DNA of 64,000 nucleotides, taken from NCBI RefSeq assembly GCF_000210095.1, contig NC_021039.1:2204113-2268112 (forward strand), written 5' to 3'. This stretch comes from Ruminococcus champanellensis 18P13 = JCM 17042. GTDB lineage: Bacteria; Bacillota; Clostridia; Oscillospirales; Ruminococcaceae. Below, piece by piece: positions 25,763 through 34,016 of this stretch. The stretch's first letter is position 1, and every line of letters starts with the position of its first letter. Below the pieces are notes generated by a model. That model did not search any database. It was not told the origin of the DNA and saw nothing but the letters and a program-made list of their open reading frames with translations. Made by a program: the position numbers and the translations under genes.

Positions 25763-26421
25763 GTGCGCCCTGCTCACAACCCCGTGCAGAGGAAAACCTG
25801 GGGCTGGTGCATCTTTGCGCCAACCGGTTCCGGGGACGAGGTGTGGAATATGACGACCTGTATTCTGCTGGATGTATCGGCTTGATGAAAGCAGTCAACG
25901 CCTTTGACACGGAACGAGGCGTGCGGTTTTCCACCTATGCAGTGCCGGTAATACTTGGGGAGATCAAGCGGCTGTTCCGGGACGGAGGCACAGTCAAGGT
26001 CAGCCGGAGCATGAAAGAGTTGTCCATGCGGGTGGTGCGTCTGCGGGACGAGCTGCGCATGCAAAGCGGCAAAGAGCCCACTGTGCAGCAACTGGCAAGG
26101 GAGATGGGGGTAGAGGAAGCAGAGATCGTCCAGGCATTGTGCGTCAGCGTGCCACCGGTATCCCTGACAGATCCGGGGGAAAGCGGGGAAGGACAACTGG
26201 ATATCCCGGTACCGCCGCCGGATACGGAAATCGGAGACGTGCTGGCGCTGCGACAGATCATGCAGACCCTTTCCGAACGGGATAGGATGCTGCTGACCAT
26301 GCGGTATTATCAGAACAAGACCCAGTCCCAGACTGCACAGGCTCTGGGCATGACCCAGGTACAGGTATCCAGACGGGAGAAGAAGCTGCTGCTGACCATG
26401 CGGGAGGAGTTGTTGCGCTGA
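25759..26421 (+). CDS. sigF: RNA polymerase sporulation sigma factor SigF (SpoIIAC)
   Basis: A 220-residue sigma-70-family factor of the sporulation sigma-F/B/G class. Region 2 is seen at about 30-70 (GCIGLMKAVNAFDTERGVRFSTYAVPVI), region 3 at about 90-135 and the region 4 helix-turn-helix near 185-207 (QSQTAQALGMTQVQVSRREKK). There is no obvious truncation or frameshift. Gene order spoIIAA-spoIIAB-sigF is the classic operon, so this is sigma-F rather than sigma-G or sigma-B. In Bacillus and clostridia it starts forespore transcription. Confidence 0.94.
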   Translation: MSAPCSQPRAEENLGLVHLCANRFRGRGVEYDDLYSAGCIGLMKAVNAFDTERGVRFSTYAVPVILGEIKRLFRDGGTVKVSRSMKELSMRVVRLRDELRMQSGKEPTVQQLAREMGVEEAEIVQALCVSVPPVSLTDPGESGEGQLDIPVPPPDTEIGDVLALRQIMQTLSERDRMLLTMRYYQNKTQSQTAQALGMTQVQVSRREKKLLLTMREELLR

Positions 26422-26459
26422 AGCGGATTCCGTGATATAATCAAGCTGAGGTGACGACA

Positions 26460-26969
26460 ATGACGCATTACTATTATGGCAACGGAAAAGGAAAGACCAC
26501 CGCAGCATTGGGAATGGCTGTACGAGCCGCCGGACATGGTCTTCCGGTATGTGTGGTACAATTTCTCAAGGGCAGCTTCAGCGGAGAAGTGAAAAGCCTT
26601 GGGGTTTTGCCCCAAGTGACACTGATACGCCTGCCAAAGGATTACGGATTCAGCTTTCAGATGACGCAACAACAAATGCAGGAGATCACAGCCCAGCACA
26701 GCCACATGCTGGAATCAGCTGCTGCATGGGCCAAGCAACATCCGGATGGACTGCTGATCCTGGACGAGATCGGAGATGCGGTGGAGCTGAAATTGATCGA
26801 TGTAGATCTGGTGAAGCAGCTTGTGATGCATCCCATGGCGGAGCAGATTTACACCGGACATGCAGAACAGCCGCTGTTTACAGAACATGCGGATTATGTG
26901 ACAGAATGCAGATGTGTACGGCATCCACATCAGTCCGGCGTCCAGGCACGAAAAGGCATTGAATATTGA
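26460..26969 (+). CDS. cobO: Corrinoid adenosyltransferase (CobO/BtuR family)
   Basis: A 169-residue P-loop enzyme that transfers adenosyl from ATP to cob(I)alamin. The N-terminal P-loop is GNGKGKTTAALG (about 7-18). CVVQFLKG (about 34-41), the LLILDEIGDAV Walker B region and the C-terminal VRHPHQSGVQARKGIEY are family signatures. ATG 26460 follows GAGGTG at six bases; GTG 26451 is the alternative. It is 38 bases after sigF and may be read from the same transcript, with a terminator at 26979. No other cobalamin gene is visible nearby, so it probably serves salvage. Confidence 0.9.
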   Translation: MTHYYYGNGKGKTTAALGMAVRAAGHGLPVCVVQFLKGSFSGEVKSLGVLPQVTLIRLPKDYGFSFQMTQQQMQEITAQHSHMLESAAAWAKQHPDGLLILDEIGDAVELKLIDVDLVKQLVMHPMAEQIYTGHAEQPLFTEHADYVTECRCVRHPHQSGVQARKGIEY

Positions 26970-26978
26970 ATGATCGGC

Positions 26979-27016
26979 GCTCATGCGGAGGTTTCGTCCG
27001 TGTGGGCGTTTTGTTT
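26979..27016 (+). terminator. Terminator after cobO
   Basis: GCTCATGCGGA pairs with TCCGTGTGGGC using three G-U pairs, with a 7-base loop and a following GTTTTGTTT tract. Confidence 0.65.
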
Positions 27017-27133
27017 CAAAAAAGAATGCTGTAAGGGATGGTACACTTGTCCTTGCAACAAAAAACACGCTTTGCGCCCAGTGCCAAGAAGCCCCTTGCA
27101 TGCAGGAGACACTACCCAGCTTGCACGAATACT

Positions 27134-27163
27134 AACTGCACAAAATATATGTTTTGTGCAGTT
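27134..27163. repeat. Perfect 12-bp inverted repeat
   Basis: AACTGCACAAAA and TTTTGTGCAGTT surround the six bases TATATG. It has no T run and is not next to a start codon, so neither terminator nor operator is supported. Confidence 0.6.
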
Positions 27164-27216
27164 GATGAGAAAAACAAGACCGATGAGCCTAAAATGGAGT
27201 CGACGTCTACCAACAG

Positions 27217-27250
27217 AAAAAAACCAGAGTGTGAAATCATCACACTCTGG
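27217..27250 (-). terminator. Intrinsic terminator after the cohesin-GH25 gene
   Basis: CCAGAGTGTGA and TCACACTCTGG form an 11-bp stem with a 5-base loop; a run of seven T follows on the minus strand. Confidence 0.9.
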
Positions 27251-27268
27251 CTATCTGATCATTGCACC

Positions 27269-28771
27269 TTAAAACCCATTAAATCCGTATTTCTGCATGA
27301 TTGCCGGATAATCTTTATAGGCATAATTCAAGTCCGTACTACCGGATACGCCGTTGACCGTTCCGGTATGGCTGTATTGCCACATCCCATATGCACGAGA
27401 AAAAGCGGGCTTTTCGGTTTTTGTATGCGCCACCCAGATATCATGCTCCGATTGACAGGATACCGGCACATTATTGGTCAAAAATGACGCATAACTATAC
27501 AGCGTACAATAATATCCTGCATTTTCCACCGTGCTGCAAAACGTATCAATGATCGCTGCAACGGTGCTCTTACTCAAGGACTGCTGGGTGCTGTCCTCAA
27601 TATCAAAAACCAGCGGGAAATCAAACTGATATCCCTTTACAGTTTTCAAAAACAATTCCGCCTCCGCTTTAGCCCCTGCTGCATCTGTCGCATAGCTGTA
27701 CCAGTATGCACCACAGTACAGCCCGGCTTTTTTTGCTCCTGCAACATTCGTTGCAAAGGTGGGATCCACCTGGGAAGCCTCCCTGCCGTAGCCGGCACGA
27801 ATGATCGCAAAATGGTAACCATCCGCCTTAACCTTTGCCCAATCCACTGTGCCCTGCCACTTGGAAACATCAATGCCGTCATAAATCTGTCCCTTAGGGC
27901 CTGTGGAGGTTGTTGTAGTAGTGGTAGTTGTCGTTGTTTCCAAAGGAACCGTCGTTGTGGTAGTAGTCACCGGCGGCAGGATCACTTCCTCCCGCACTGT
28001 AACGGTGCCCTGTGTGATCACATAAGGCACCTTCTGGTTCCCGGATTCTTCAATGGACTGCACGACCATCTCCAGCGGATACACACCAACGGGCGTATCC
28101 TCCGGGATCTCCACATATACCGTAAACAATTCACCATTATCCGTATACCGTACCGCTGAAGTGGAGTATACCGCTGCCACATTGCCGCCGGATACTGCAC
28201 GAAGTGTCAGATCCTGATCCGGCTGGGTCAGCTTCAGGTTTCCGTCCTCGCCGGTCTGCATGGTTAAATAGTCCCCTTGGGTCATGCTGAAGCTCATAAT
28301 AAAATTCTGAAAGCCAGGATTTCCGGACACAGATACAGTCACCGGCACCACATCGCCGCCATAGCCCACCGCCTTGGACACAAACAAATGTGCATACTCA
28401 GACTGGGACTCAAGCAGCTGCCGTTTCCGCAGCACATTATCAAAAGCGTTAATTACGCCGTTGCCGTCAATATCATATGTATCATCTGCTGCGGGCTCCT
28501 GCGTAGATTTGCAGATTGCCTGATTGATCTGCGCGCAGCTGGGCAGGCGGATCGTTTCGGTCAGATCCCCCTCAGTGTCGTTGATATCTTTTGTGCTGAC
28601 ATTCAAAACATCAGAGGTTTGCTCAGCAACAGCATCCGTCCCCACAGATACTTCCGGCACAGCAATGTCCCCTGTCTGTACAGTCTGATCTGCCGCATAA
28701 ACCGTTGACTGTAAAGCCATCAGAGCCGATACAGCCCATGCAGCAATCAGCTTTGTAACTGGTGTTTTCAT
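27269..28771 (-). CDS. Secreted GH25 lysozyme with EF-hand segment and cohesin-like domain
   Basis: A 500-residue secreted protein. It has a signal peptide (1-26), an acidic spacer and a single dockerin-like calcium loop (DIDGNGVINAFD, 100-111). A beta-rich domain at about 128-268 has the look of a cohesin: it starts LFVSKAVGYGGDVVPVTVSV and ends with the PVGVYPLEMVVQSI and VTQGTVTV-type strands. A threonine linker spans about 272-297. The C-terminal GH25 muramidase has Asp301 in GIDVSKWQG and Asp390/Glu392 in FDIED. GH25 enzymes cleave peptidoglycan between MurNAc and GlcNAc. A cohesin would let a cell-wall hydrolase hold dockerin proteins. The GH25 call is firm; the cohesin call rests on motif resemblance. 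Confidence 0.85.
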   Translation of the reverse strand: MKTPVTKLIAAWAVSALMALQSTVYAADQTVQTGDIAVPEVSVGTDAVAEQTSDVLNVSTKDINDTEGDLTETIRLPSCAQINQAICKSTQEPAADDTYDIDGNGVINAFDNVLRKRQLLESQSEYAHLFVSKAVGYGGDVVPVTVSVSGNPGFQNFIMSFSMTQGDYLTMQTGEDGNLKLTQPDQDLTLRAVSGGNVAAVYSTSAVRYTDNGELFTVYVEIPEDTPVGVYPLEMVVQSIEESGNQKVPYVITQGTVTVREEVILPPVTTTTTTVPLETTTTTTTTTTSTGPKGQIYDGIDVSKWQGTVDWAKVKADGYHFAIIRAGYGREASQVDPTFATNVAGAKKAGLYCGAYWYSYATDAAGAKAEAELFLKTVKGYQFDFPLVFDIEDSTQQSLSKSTVAAIIDTFCSTVENAGYYCTLYSYASFLTNNVPVSCQSEHDIWVAHTKTEKPAFSRAYGMWQYSHTGTVNGVSGSTDLNYAYKDYPAIMQKYGFNGF

Positions 28772-28815
28772 AACATACTCCCTCTTTGCTAACGCTGTTC
28801 AATCTAACTACATAT

Positions 28816-28844
28816 AGTATAACATAAAATGCGCAATTTGTGAA
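28816..28844 (-). promoter_or_regulatory. Promoter for the cohesin-GH25 gene
   Basis: Minus-strand TTCACA (28844-28839), a 17-base spacer and TATACT (28821-28816). Confidence 0.6.
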
Positions 28845-28967
28845 GTACATTAGGCGAATTTTTTGTGCATTTCTACATATTGCATGATTTACAACCGAAA
28901 ATTTAGCCGAGATTACGAAGAGCAAAAAAGTATTTTCGAAAAAAACAGATTTTTTTGAAAAAAGGGA

Positions 28968-28996
28968 TTGACATTTTCAAAAAGATGCGGTATAAT
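28968..28996 (+). promoter_or_regulatory. Perfect-consensus promoter for tRNA-Thr
   Basis: TTGACA, a 17-base spacer and TATAAT. The A and T tracts just upstream (28924-28963) could act as an UP element. Confidence 0.9.
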
Positions 28997-29037
28997 AATA
29001 AAGCACTCGGGAGAGAGCGCAAAACAAAAAAGAACAT

Positions 29038-29113
<76 letters not shown>

Positions 29114-29119
29114 GAACAC

Positions 29120-29152
29120 AGCACGCAGTTCCATTGGAATTGCGTGCTTTTT
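29120..29152 (+). terminator. Terminator after tRNA-Thr
   Basis: GCACGCAGTTCC and GGAATTGCGTGC pair (one G-T) around ATT and are followed by five T. Confidence 0.88.
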
Positions 29153-29277
29153 GGTTATACAAGTATCTTTTACGTTAGGAATGTTTTGGTAAAAAGAATT
29201 TTTATACAGCATGACCCATTCTATCCCTGAAATTCGTTTATTATGGTGAAAGAACTTTGCGAAAGGAATCATACACA

Positions 29278-30195
29278 ATGCTTGCTTATTTCAAAATGAA
29301 ACGGATTTGCCGGGAATATGCGCAACAAAATCTTCGGGACGCTGAAGACTGGTTCGCTAAATACGATGCGGGAAAGCCTCATGCTTTCTCCCGGGAATTT
29401 CAGATCAAGCTGAATACTGCCATTTACGGTGAGGCCTTTACAGATGCAGAAATCAACGACTACCTGCATCCGGTATGCAGACCGGCTCCGAAGACTGACG
29501 GTCGGCAGATCCGGCTCAAACGGCTTGGCATGCGCTATGCAGCTGCAATCATTACCGCTGCCGTATTGACCACCAGTGCTCTGGTAGGACTGGGTGGTGT
29601 CATTGCCGATCCGCAGAGCTGCAATGATGTACAGTTCTCTTCTGTCAAGTCCGGCTGCTTTGACAATATGGTGGCAGGGTTTCTTTATCCTTCAGAGTAC
29701 TATAACTCCAGCAAATTTAACGGGCACGTTATGGAGGGTCATCCGGATCATGTTTCCCCGTTCCAGTTCGCCTCTGTTCCCGAAGGGTTTGAACTGAAAT
29801 CCATGCACGCATACTCCACGGACTCTGCAAAAGGTGAAATCGAGCTGAACGGTAACTGGGATCAGGTAAATCGGATTGATTACACTTTCACAAATGAAAC
29901 TATGGGTTGGTTATATATTACCGTACAGACTGCCCACACCTCCCGGTTTTACTTCAAAGAACGGCCAAAGCCGGAAGAAGGCATAAGTCGGGTCATCAAC
30001 TACCGGGGACAGGATGCGTTCCTTCTGACTGAACAAAAATTGAGGAGCAAGAATTGTGCCTTGATCTGGTGCGACGGGCTTAATGATTACAAGATTTTCT
30101 ACAACGATCATTTCTCAGACGTACAGATGAATGATCAAGATATACAAGAATTTGTATTTTCAGTAGCTAATTCTATACAGCTTTTACAAAAATAA
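29278..30195 (+). CDS. Single-pass membrane protein with DUF4367-like external domain
   Basis: A 305-residue protein. An N-terminal soluble region of about 80 residues is rich in charged helices. One membrane segment lies at about 85-108 and an external domain of about 195 residues follows. The outer part (FASVPEGFELKS, DYTFTNETMGWLYITVQ, YRGQDAFLL) resembles the DUF4367 family, often attached to anti-sigma-like membrane proteins. No ECF sigma gene is adjacent, so the signalling idea is weak. ATG 29278 has AAAGGA at ten bases; the frame from 29257 begins with TTG in that RBS. Base composition is slightly more AT-rich than the neighbours. Confidence 0.75.
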   Translation: MLAYFKMKRICREYAQQNLRDAEDWFAKYDAGKPHAFSREFQIKLNTAIYGEAFTDAEINDYLHPVCRPAPKTDGRQIRLKRLGMRYAAAIITAAVLTTSALVGLGGVIADPQSCNDVQFSSVKSGCFDNMVAGFLYPSEYYNSSKFNGHVMEGHPDHVSPFQFASVPEGFELKSMHAYSTDSAKGEIELNGNWDQVNRIDYTFTNETMGWLYITVQTAHTSRFYFKERPKPEEGISRVINYRGQDAFLLTEQKLRSKNCALIWCDGLNDYKIFYNDHFSDVQMNDQDIQEFVFSVANSIQLLQK

Positions 30196-30298
30196 TTTTT
30201 ATTTTGGCAAACTTCACCTGTTTTAATATTCCATTTCGTTTATATAGATGGAGAGTGCAAAAAGCGCTCTACTATTTTACGAAATGGGGTATTTCATT

Positions 30299-30754
30299 AT
30301 GAAAACCAACAAGATCCTCGCAACCATCCTGGCGGCAGCATCCCTGCTGTCCGCACTTCCCTGTGGCGCTGTCAGCGCTGCAAACACGCCACCCATGCCT
30401 CTCTCCCCTGACTCTCTGGTAAGCTCAACAAGCATCTCGGACGATGACTACTACTACGATCCTTACGTCACCATTAAAAAGGAGTCTTCTACCAAGTGCA
30501 GCTACACGGGGGGCGCTCAGTTTAAGCCCGTCACCACCAAGATGAAAGGCATCCTGATCCTGGAGGAATACCGGGATGGGCACTGGAAGGAAGTGAAGCG
30601 CAAGGAGGTCACCACCACCAGCGACCCGCTGAGAATCACTGACAGCTATAGCAGCATGGTATCCGGCAGAAAGTACAGATCCCGGCTGTATCTGTATGCG
30701 TACTGCGGTGTTGTCTGGGAGTTTGCTTCCCCGGTCAGCAATGTGATCCAATAA
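30299..30754 (+). CDS. Small secreted protein of unknown function
   Basis: A 151-residue protein with a clear signal peptide (about 1-27, ending GAVSA). The mature part of about 124 residues starts with a Pro/Ser-rich stretch, then a DDDYYYDPYV acidic-aromatic segment. The rest is predicted to be beta-rich (CSYTGGAQFKPVTTKMKGILILEEY, SGRKYRSRLYLYAYC). Two cysteines at the edges of this region could pair. I do not recognise the family. ATG 30299 is chosen because it starts the signal peptide, with GGGGT upstream. A terminator follows, shared with the convergent gene. Confidence 0.75.
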   Translation: MKTNKILATILAAASLLSALPCGAVSAANTPPMPLSPDSLVSSTSISDDDYYYDPYVTIKKESSTKCSYTGGAQFKPVTTKMKGILILEEYRDGHWKEVKRKEVTTTSDPLRITDSYSSMVSGRKYRSRLYLYAYCGVVWEFASPVSNVIQ

Positions 30755-30764
30755 TCCAAAACAA

Positions 30765-30800
30765 AAAGGCGTGCACGGGAACATGCACGCCTTTATTTTT
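30765..30800. terminator. Terminator shared by convergent genes
   Basis: AAAGGCGTGCA and TGCACGCCTTT form an 11-bp stem with an 8-base loop. TATTTTT follows on the plus strand and TTTGTTTT on the minus strand. Confidence 0.85.
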
Positions 30801-31230
30801 AATGCAGGTTGGAGGGGTCAGCGTTGAAAATCTGATTGCTCTCAGTGTAGTAGTCATTATCCTCCAGCGAGGTGAAATCCGCATCGTCAATATCCGGCAG
30901 CCGAGCGCCGCATACGCCGCAATACTGATTCTTGTCACTGTTTTCCGTTTCACACTTGGGACAAAGCTTAAAGCCCCGCAGGGTGTTCAGCTCAAAACGC
31001 ATCTTCTTGATGCGACGACGGCGTGTGTCAATATCTTCACACAGAGCACGGAAAACCTGAGGATCTTCTTCCGGATTCTTGTAGTATTTTTTTCCGATAT
31101 CAGCAAAAATTTCAATAATCCGCTCTTCCTCGTACAGGATCTTTCTCCGAAGATTGTTTACCTCGGAATAATTCTGCATCTTTCCGGTAACGCCCTTACC
31201 AGCGTCTGTAACCTTGTCTAAAAAACTCAT
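30799..31230 (-). CDS. Helical zinc-ribbon protein of unknown function
   Basis: A 143-residue cytoplasmic protein. The first 85 residues are predicted to be two long charged helices (coiled-coil-like, YEEERIIEIFADIGKKYYK and RRRRIKKMRFELNTLRG). A zinc ribbon follows with CPKC and CGVC (about residues 90-107), then an acidic tail. Such helix plus zinc-ribbon proteins are common in Firmicutes and usually unassigned. The promoter at 31278-31307 and the terminator at 30765 make it monocistronic. Confidence 0.78.
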   Translation of the reverse strand: MSFLDKVTDAGKGVTGKMQNYSEVNNLRRKILYEEERIIEIFADIGKKYYKNPEEDPQVFRALCEDIDTRRRRIKKMRFELNTLRGFKLCPKCETENSDKNQYCGVCGARLPDIDDADFTSLEDNDYYTESNQIFNADPSNLH

Positions 31231-31277
31231 TACCCATTCACTCCTAAACGTACAGAGATACGCATTCCTATAGTCAC

Positions 31278-31307
31278 ATTATACACCCTGTCGGCTAACT
31301 TTGTCAA
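31278..31307 (-). promoter_or_regulatory. Promoter for the zinc-ribbon protein gene
   Basis: Minus-strand TTGACA (31307-31302), an 18-base spacer and TATAAT (31283-31278). Confidence 0.75.
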
Positions 31308-31341
31308 GTATTTTTGTTTAAATTCTGCAATCCTGAACCCA

Positions 31342-31770
31342 TCAGCCGCAAACATCCGCAGAAGACAGCAGTTGTACGCCCTTTGCCTGCAACAGCTCAG
31401 CCGCTTTCTGGTTGTCATCTGCCCGAAGGATTACAAAGGCAGTGTCTGCAACCCGGCTCACATAGGCGTACATATACTCTACCGTGATGCCACCCTCCCG
31501 GAGCATATCCATGACAGTAGCCAGCCCCCCGGGCTGATCCGCAACCCCGATGCCGATCACATGGGACACCTTGAGCATGCAGTTGGCATCCTTCAGCACC
31601 TCAAACGCCTTGTCCGTATCGGTGACAATGAGACGAACGATACCAAAATCCTTGGTATCTGCAACGGACAGAGCCCGGATGTCAATATGATGATCCCGCA
31701 GCAATCCGGTGACTGTGGACAGTCTCCCCTTTTTGTTTTCAATAAAGACAGATAGTTGTTTAATCAGCAT
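31342..31770 (-). CDS. Tandem ACT-domain amino-acid-binding protein
   Basis: A 142-residue protein of two ACT domains. The first (about 1-68) begins IKQLSVFIENKKGRL; the second (about 70-138) contains VADQPGGLATVMDML. ACT pairs bind amino acids and regulate linked enzymes. This type commonly stands beside phenylacetate-CoA ligase and indolepyruvate oxidoreductase genes, as here, where it lies 20 bases after the ligase. Sensing of an aromatic amino acid is the natural inference. Confidence 0.87.
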   Translation of the reverse strand: MLIKQLSVFIENKKGRLSTVTGLLRDHHIDIRALSVADTKDFGIVRLIVTDTDKAFEVLKDANCMLKVSHVIGIGVADQPGGLATVMDMLREGGITVEYMYAYVSRVADTAFVILRADDNQKAAELLQAKGVQLLSSADVCG

Positions 31771-31790
31771 AGTTCTTCCCCTTTCGTCCT

Positions 31791-33095
31791 TTAATCGTGC
31801 AGCTTCCGGGTATCCACCACACGCACCGCTTTGCCCTCAACTCTGGGAATGGTTTTCGGCTCTACCAGGGTGATCTTTGCGGAAATGCCCAGGGTGGACT
31901 CCACCGCCTGCTTAATGTTCCGGGACTGCTCCTCCAGGCTTCTGACCGTATCAGAGAACATCTCCGGTGTAATCTCTACCTGGATCTCCAGGGTATCCGT
32001 GTTGTTCACTCTGCCCACGATCAACTGGTAGTAGGGCGCAGTATTGCCCAGCTGCAGCAATACGCTTTCGATCTGGGACGGGAACACATTGACACCCCGG
32101 ATGATCAGCATATCATCGGATCTGCCCGCAGGCTTCTTCATCTTGATCAGGGTTCTGCCGCAGCTGCACTTTTCACGAACCAGTACACCGATATCCCGTG
32201 TCCGATACCGAAGCAGCGGGAAGCCCTGCTTATTGATGCAGGTGAAGACGATTTCGCCCTGTGTGCCGATCGGCAGCACCTCTCCCGTATCCGGATCGAT
32301 GGTTTCTGCAATGAAGTTATCCTCATTGATATGCATGCCGGACTGTTCCTGGCACTCAAAGGCAACGCCGGGCCCGATGATCTCGGTCAGACCGTAAATG
32401 TCCATTGCCTTCAGTCCCAGCTTTGCCTCGATCTCCTTACGCATTTCCTCTGTCCAGGGTTCTGCACCGAAAATACCAACCTTCAGAGCCAGTTCGCTCT
32501 TGTCAATGCCCATTTCTGCCATAGTCTCTGCCAAGAACAGCGCATAGGAGGGGGTGCAGCAGATAAAGGTGGGCTTGAAGTCCCGGAGAATGTTGATCTG
32601 ACGCTTGGTATTGCCCACAGAAACCGGCACAACAGTCATGCCAGCCTTTTCGGCACCGCCATGCACGCCCAGTCCGCCGGTGAACAAACCATAGCCGTAG
32701 GAAACGTGGATAATATCCTCCTTGGTAGCCCCTGCTGCGGTCAGTGCTCTTGCGCAGCATTCCGCCCAGGTATCCAGATCCTTCCGGGTATAGCCCACTA
32801 CGATCTGCTTGCCAGTGGTGCCGCTGGAGGCATGCAGACGCACGATCTCGCTCATGGGCACTGCGAACATACCGTAGGGATAGGTATCCCGCAGATCCTG
32901 TTTATAAGTAAAGGGCAGCTTGTGCAGATCATCCACACTGCGGATATCCGCCGGAGAAACCCCTGCTTCATCCATACGCTTCCGGTACAGGGGTACCCGT
33001 TCGTACACTCTTCTGACTGTCTGGGACAGGCGGAAGGACTGGAGTGCCCGCATTTCATTCAGCGTTGCGCATTCCATACTTTCATTCCAATACAT
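31791..33095 (-). CDS. paaK: Phenylacetate-CoA ligase
   Basis: A 434-residue adenylate-forming enzyme that activates phenylacetate or related arylacetates to CoA thioesters with ATP. The P-loop-like motif [14 protein letters not shown] (about 94-107) and [17 protein letters not shown] (about 236-252) are characteristic, and the C-terminal PaaK domain includes [23 protein letters not shown] 33095 has AAGGGGAG upstream and gives the family length; the longer frame to 33185 adds an unlikely 30 residues. It is 14 bases from the upstream membrane protein gene and in the same transcript as iorAB. Confidence 0.93.
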   Translation of the reverse strand: MYWNESMECATLNEMRALQSFRLSQTVRRVYERVPLYRKRMDEAGVSPADIRSVDDLHKLPFTYKQDLRDTYPYGMFAVPMSEIVRLHASSGTTGKQIVVGYTRKDLDTWAECCARALTAAGATKEDIIHVSYGYGLFTGGLGVHGGAEKAGMTVVPVSVGNTKRQINILRDFKPTFICCTPSYALFLAETMAEMGIDKSELALKVGIFGAEPWTEEMRKEIEAKLGLKAMDIYGLTEIIGPGVAFECQEQSGMHINEDNFIAETIDPDTGEVLPIGTQGEIVFTCINKQGFPLLRYRTRDIGVLVREKCSCGRTLIKMKKPAGRSDDMLIIRGVNVFPSQIESVLLQLGNTAPYYQLIVGRVNNTDTLEIQVEITPEMFSDTVRSLEEQSRNIKQAVESTLGISAKITLVEPKTIPRVEGKAVRVVDTRKLHD

Positions 33096-33109
33096 TGAAA
33101 ACTCCCCTT

Positions 33110-33421
33110 TTATTTTGATTGACTGTTCCTGTTTTTGATGCAGGCGAACCAGTAGAACGGAAAGACAAGGATATTTGCCATCCAAAGCAGGAGCATCCAG
33201 ACATACCTCGTTCTGCTGTCAGACAGCCTTTCTGCATCCATCGACATGGTGATGAACAAGACTACCGCCAGAAGCGCCGCTGCAGCCAGGGGAATCCCAT
33301 ACAGAGGCATCATGGCATCTTCATGCAGCAGAACGCATGTCACGACCACAGTCACCAGAAAGAGGATGCCCGGCAGGAAACTGCCGATTCCATACCATGT
33401 ACTTTCCGCTATGTTCTTCAT
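33110..33421 (-). CDS. Small three-pass membrane protein
   Basis: A 103-residue protein with three hydrophobic segments (about 11-30, 37-57 and 70-90) and basic ends. ATG 33421 overlaps the iorB stop codon by four bases (ATGA), which argues for translational coupling and for this start over the longer frame from 33508. It lies between iorB and paaK. I do not recognise the family. Its position suggests an ancillary role in arylacetate handling, but the sequence alone shows only a membrane protein. Confidence 0.72.
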   Translation of the reverse strand: MKNIAESTWYGIGSFLPGILFLVTVVVTCVLLHEDAMMPLYGIPLAAAALLAVVLFITMSMDAERLSDSRTRYVWMLLLWMANILVFPFYWFACIKNRNSQSK

Positions 33422-33996
33422 GCCACTACATCTCTGCCAAGTGCAAATGCCTTTTTGTTCAGCTCCAGGAATTTTGCCGGGACACACTGCGCCAGTGCCT
33501 GCTGCCATACTTCCTCCGGGAAGGGCAGCTTCCGGGATACCACGCCCATCAGCACCACGTTGGATGCCTTTGCATTGCCCAGAGATTCCGCCAGCGCCAG
33601 AGCGTCCACTGCGGTCACATCAATGCCCAGGGCTTCCAGATGTTCCAGAATGTTTTCCGGATAGGTGGCTGCACCGGTGACAACCGGCATGGGATCCAGC
33701 TGCTGCTTGGATACCACCAGGCAGCCGTCCTTTTTCAGATGGGATACCCAGCGTGCAGCCTCCAGCAGTTCAAAGGAAATGATAGCATCCGCCTCACCCT
33801 TTTCCACGATGGGAGAATACACCTGATCCCCGTATTTTACATAGGTCACAACAGAGCCGCCCCGCTGGGACATGCCGTGTACTTCGCTGACCTTTACGTC
33901 ATAGCCCTGTGCCAGCAGCACATTGCCCAGGATCCGGGAAGCCAGCAGGCTGCCCTGACCGCCTACGCCTACGATCATGACTGATTTTGTTTCCAT
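33418..33996 (-). CDS. iorB: Indolepyruvate:ferredoxin oxidoreductase, beta subunit
   Basis: A 192-residue gamma-type domain subunit. The motif GVGGQGSLLASRILG is near the N terminus, followed by EVHGMSQRGGSVVTYVKYG. It partners IorA to convert arylpyruvates and CoA to arylacetyl-CoA, CO2 and reduced ferredoxin. ATG 33996 starts METKSVMIVGVGGQG with GAAGGAA upstream; the longer frame from 34074 reads back into iorA. It lies 20 bases from iorA. Confidence 0.92.
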   Translation of the reverse strand: METKSVMIVGVGGQGSLLASRILGNVLLAQGYDVKVSEVHGMSQRGGSVVTYVKYGDQVYSPIVEKGEADAIISFELLEAARWVSHLKKDGCLVVSKQQLDPMPVVTGAATYPENILEHLEALGIDVTAVDALALAESLGNAKASNVVLMGVVSRKLPFPEEVWQQALAQCVPAKFLELNKKAFALGRDVVA

Positions 33997-34016
33997 GTTC
34001 CTTCTGCTCCTTTCCC

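Larger units (their letters stand above)
26970..27268. other. Gene-free stretch between cobO and the lysozyme gene
   Basis: No credible gene is present. The stretch holds the terminator of the spoIIA-cobO transcript (26979-27016), a perfect 12-bp inverted repeat without a T run (27134-27163) and the terminator of the convergent lysozyme gene (27217-27250). Confidence 0.7.

Noticed and set aside
26422-26459. A cobalamin riboswitch before cobO
   Set aside because: The space is only 38 bases, too short, and lacks the B12-box.
26970-27272. A 100-codon plus-strand frame after cobO
   Set aside because: It has no RBS, contains the cobO terminator and crosses the next terminator; composition is not gene-like.
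31230-31341. A terminator for the ACT-ended operon
   Set aside because: No hairpin with a T run was found; the transcript end remains undefined.
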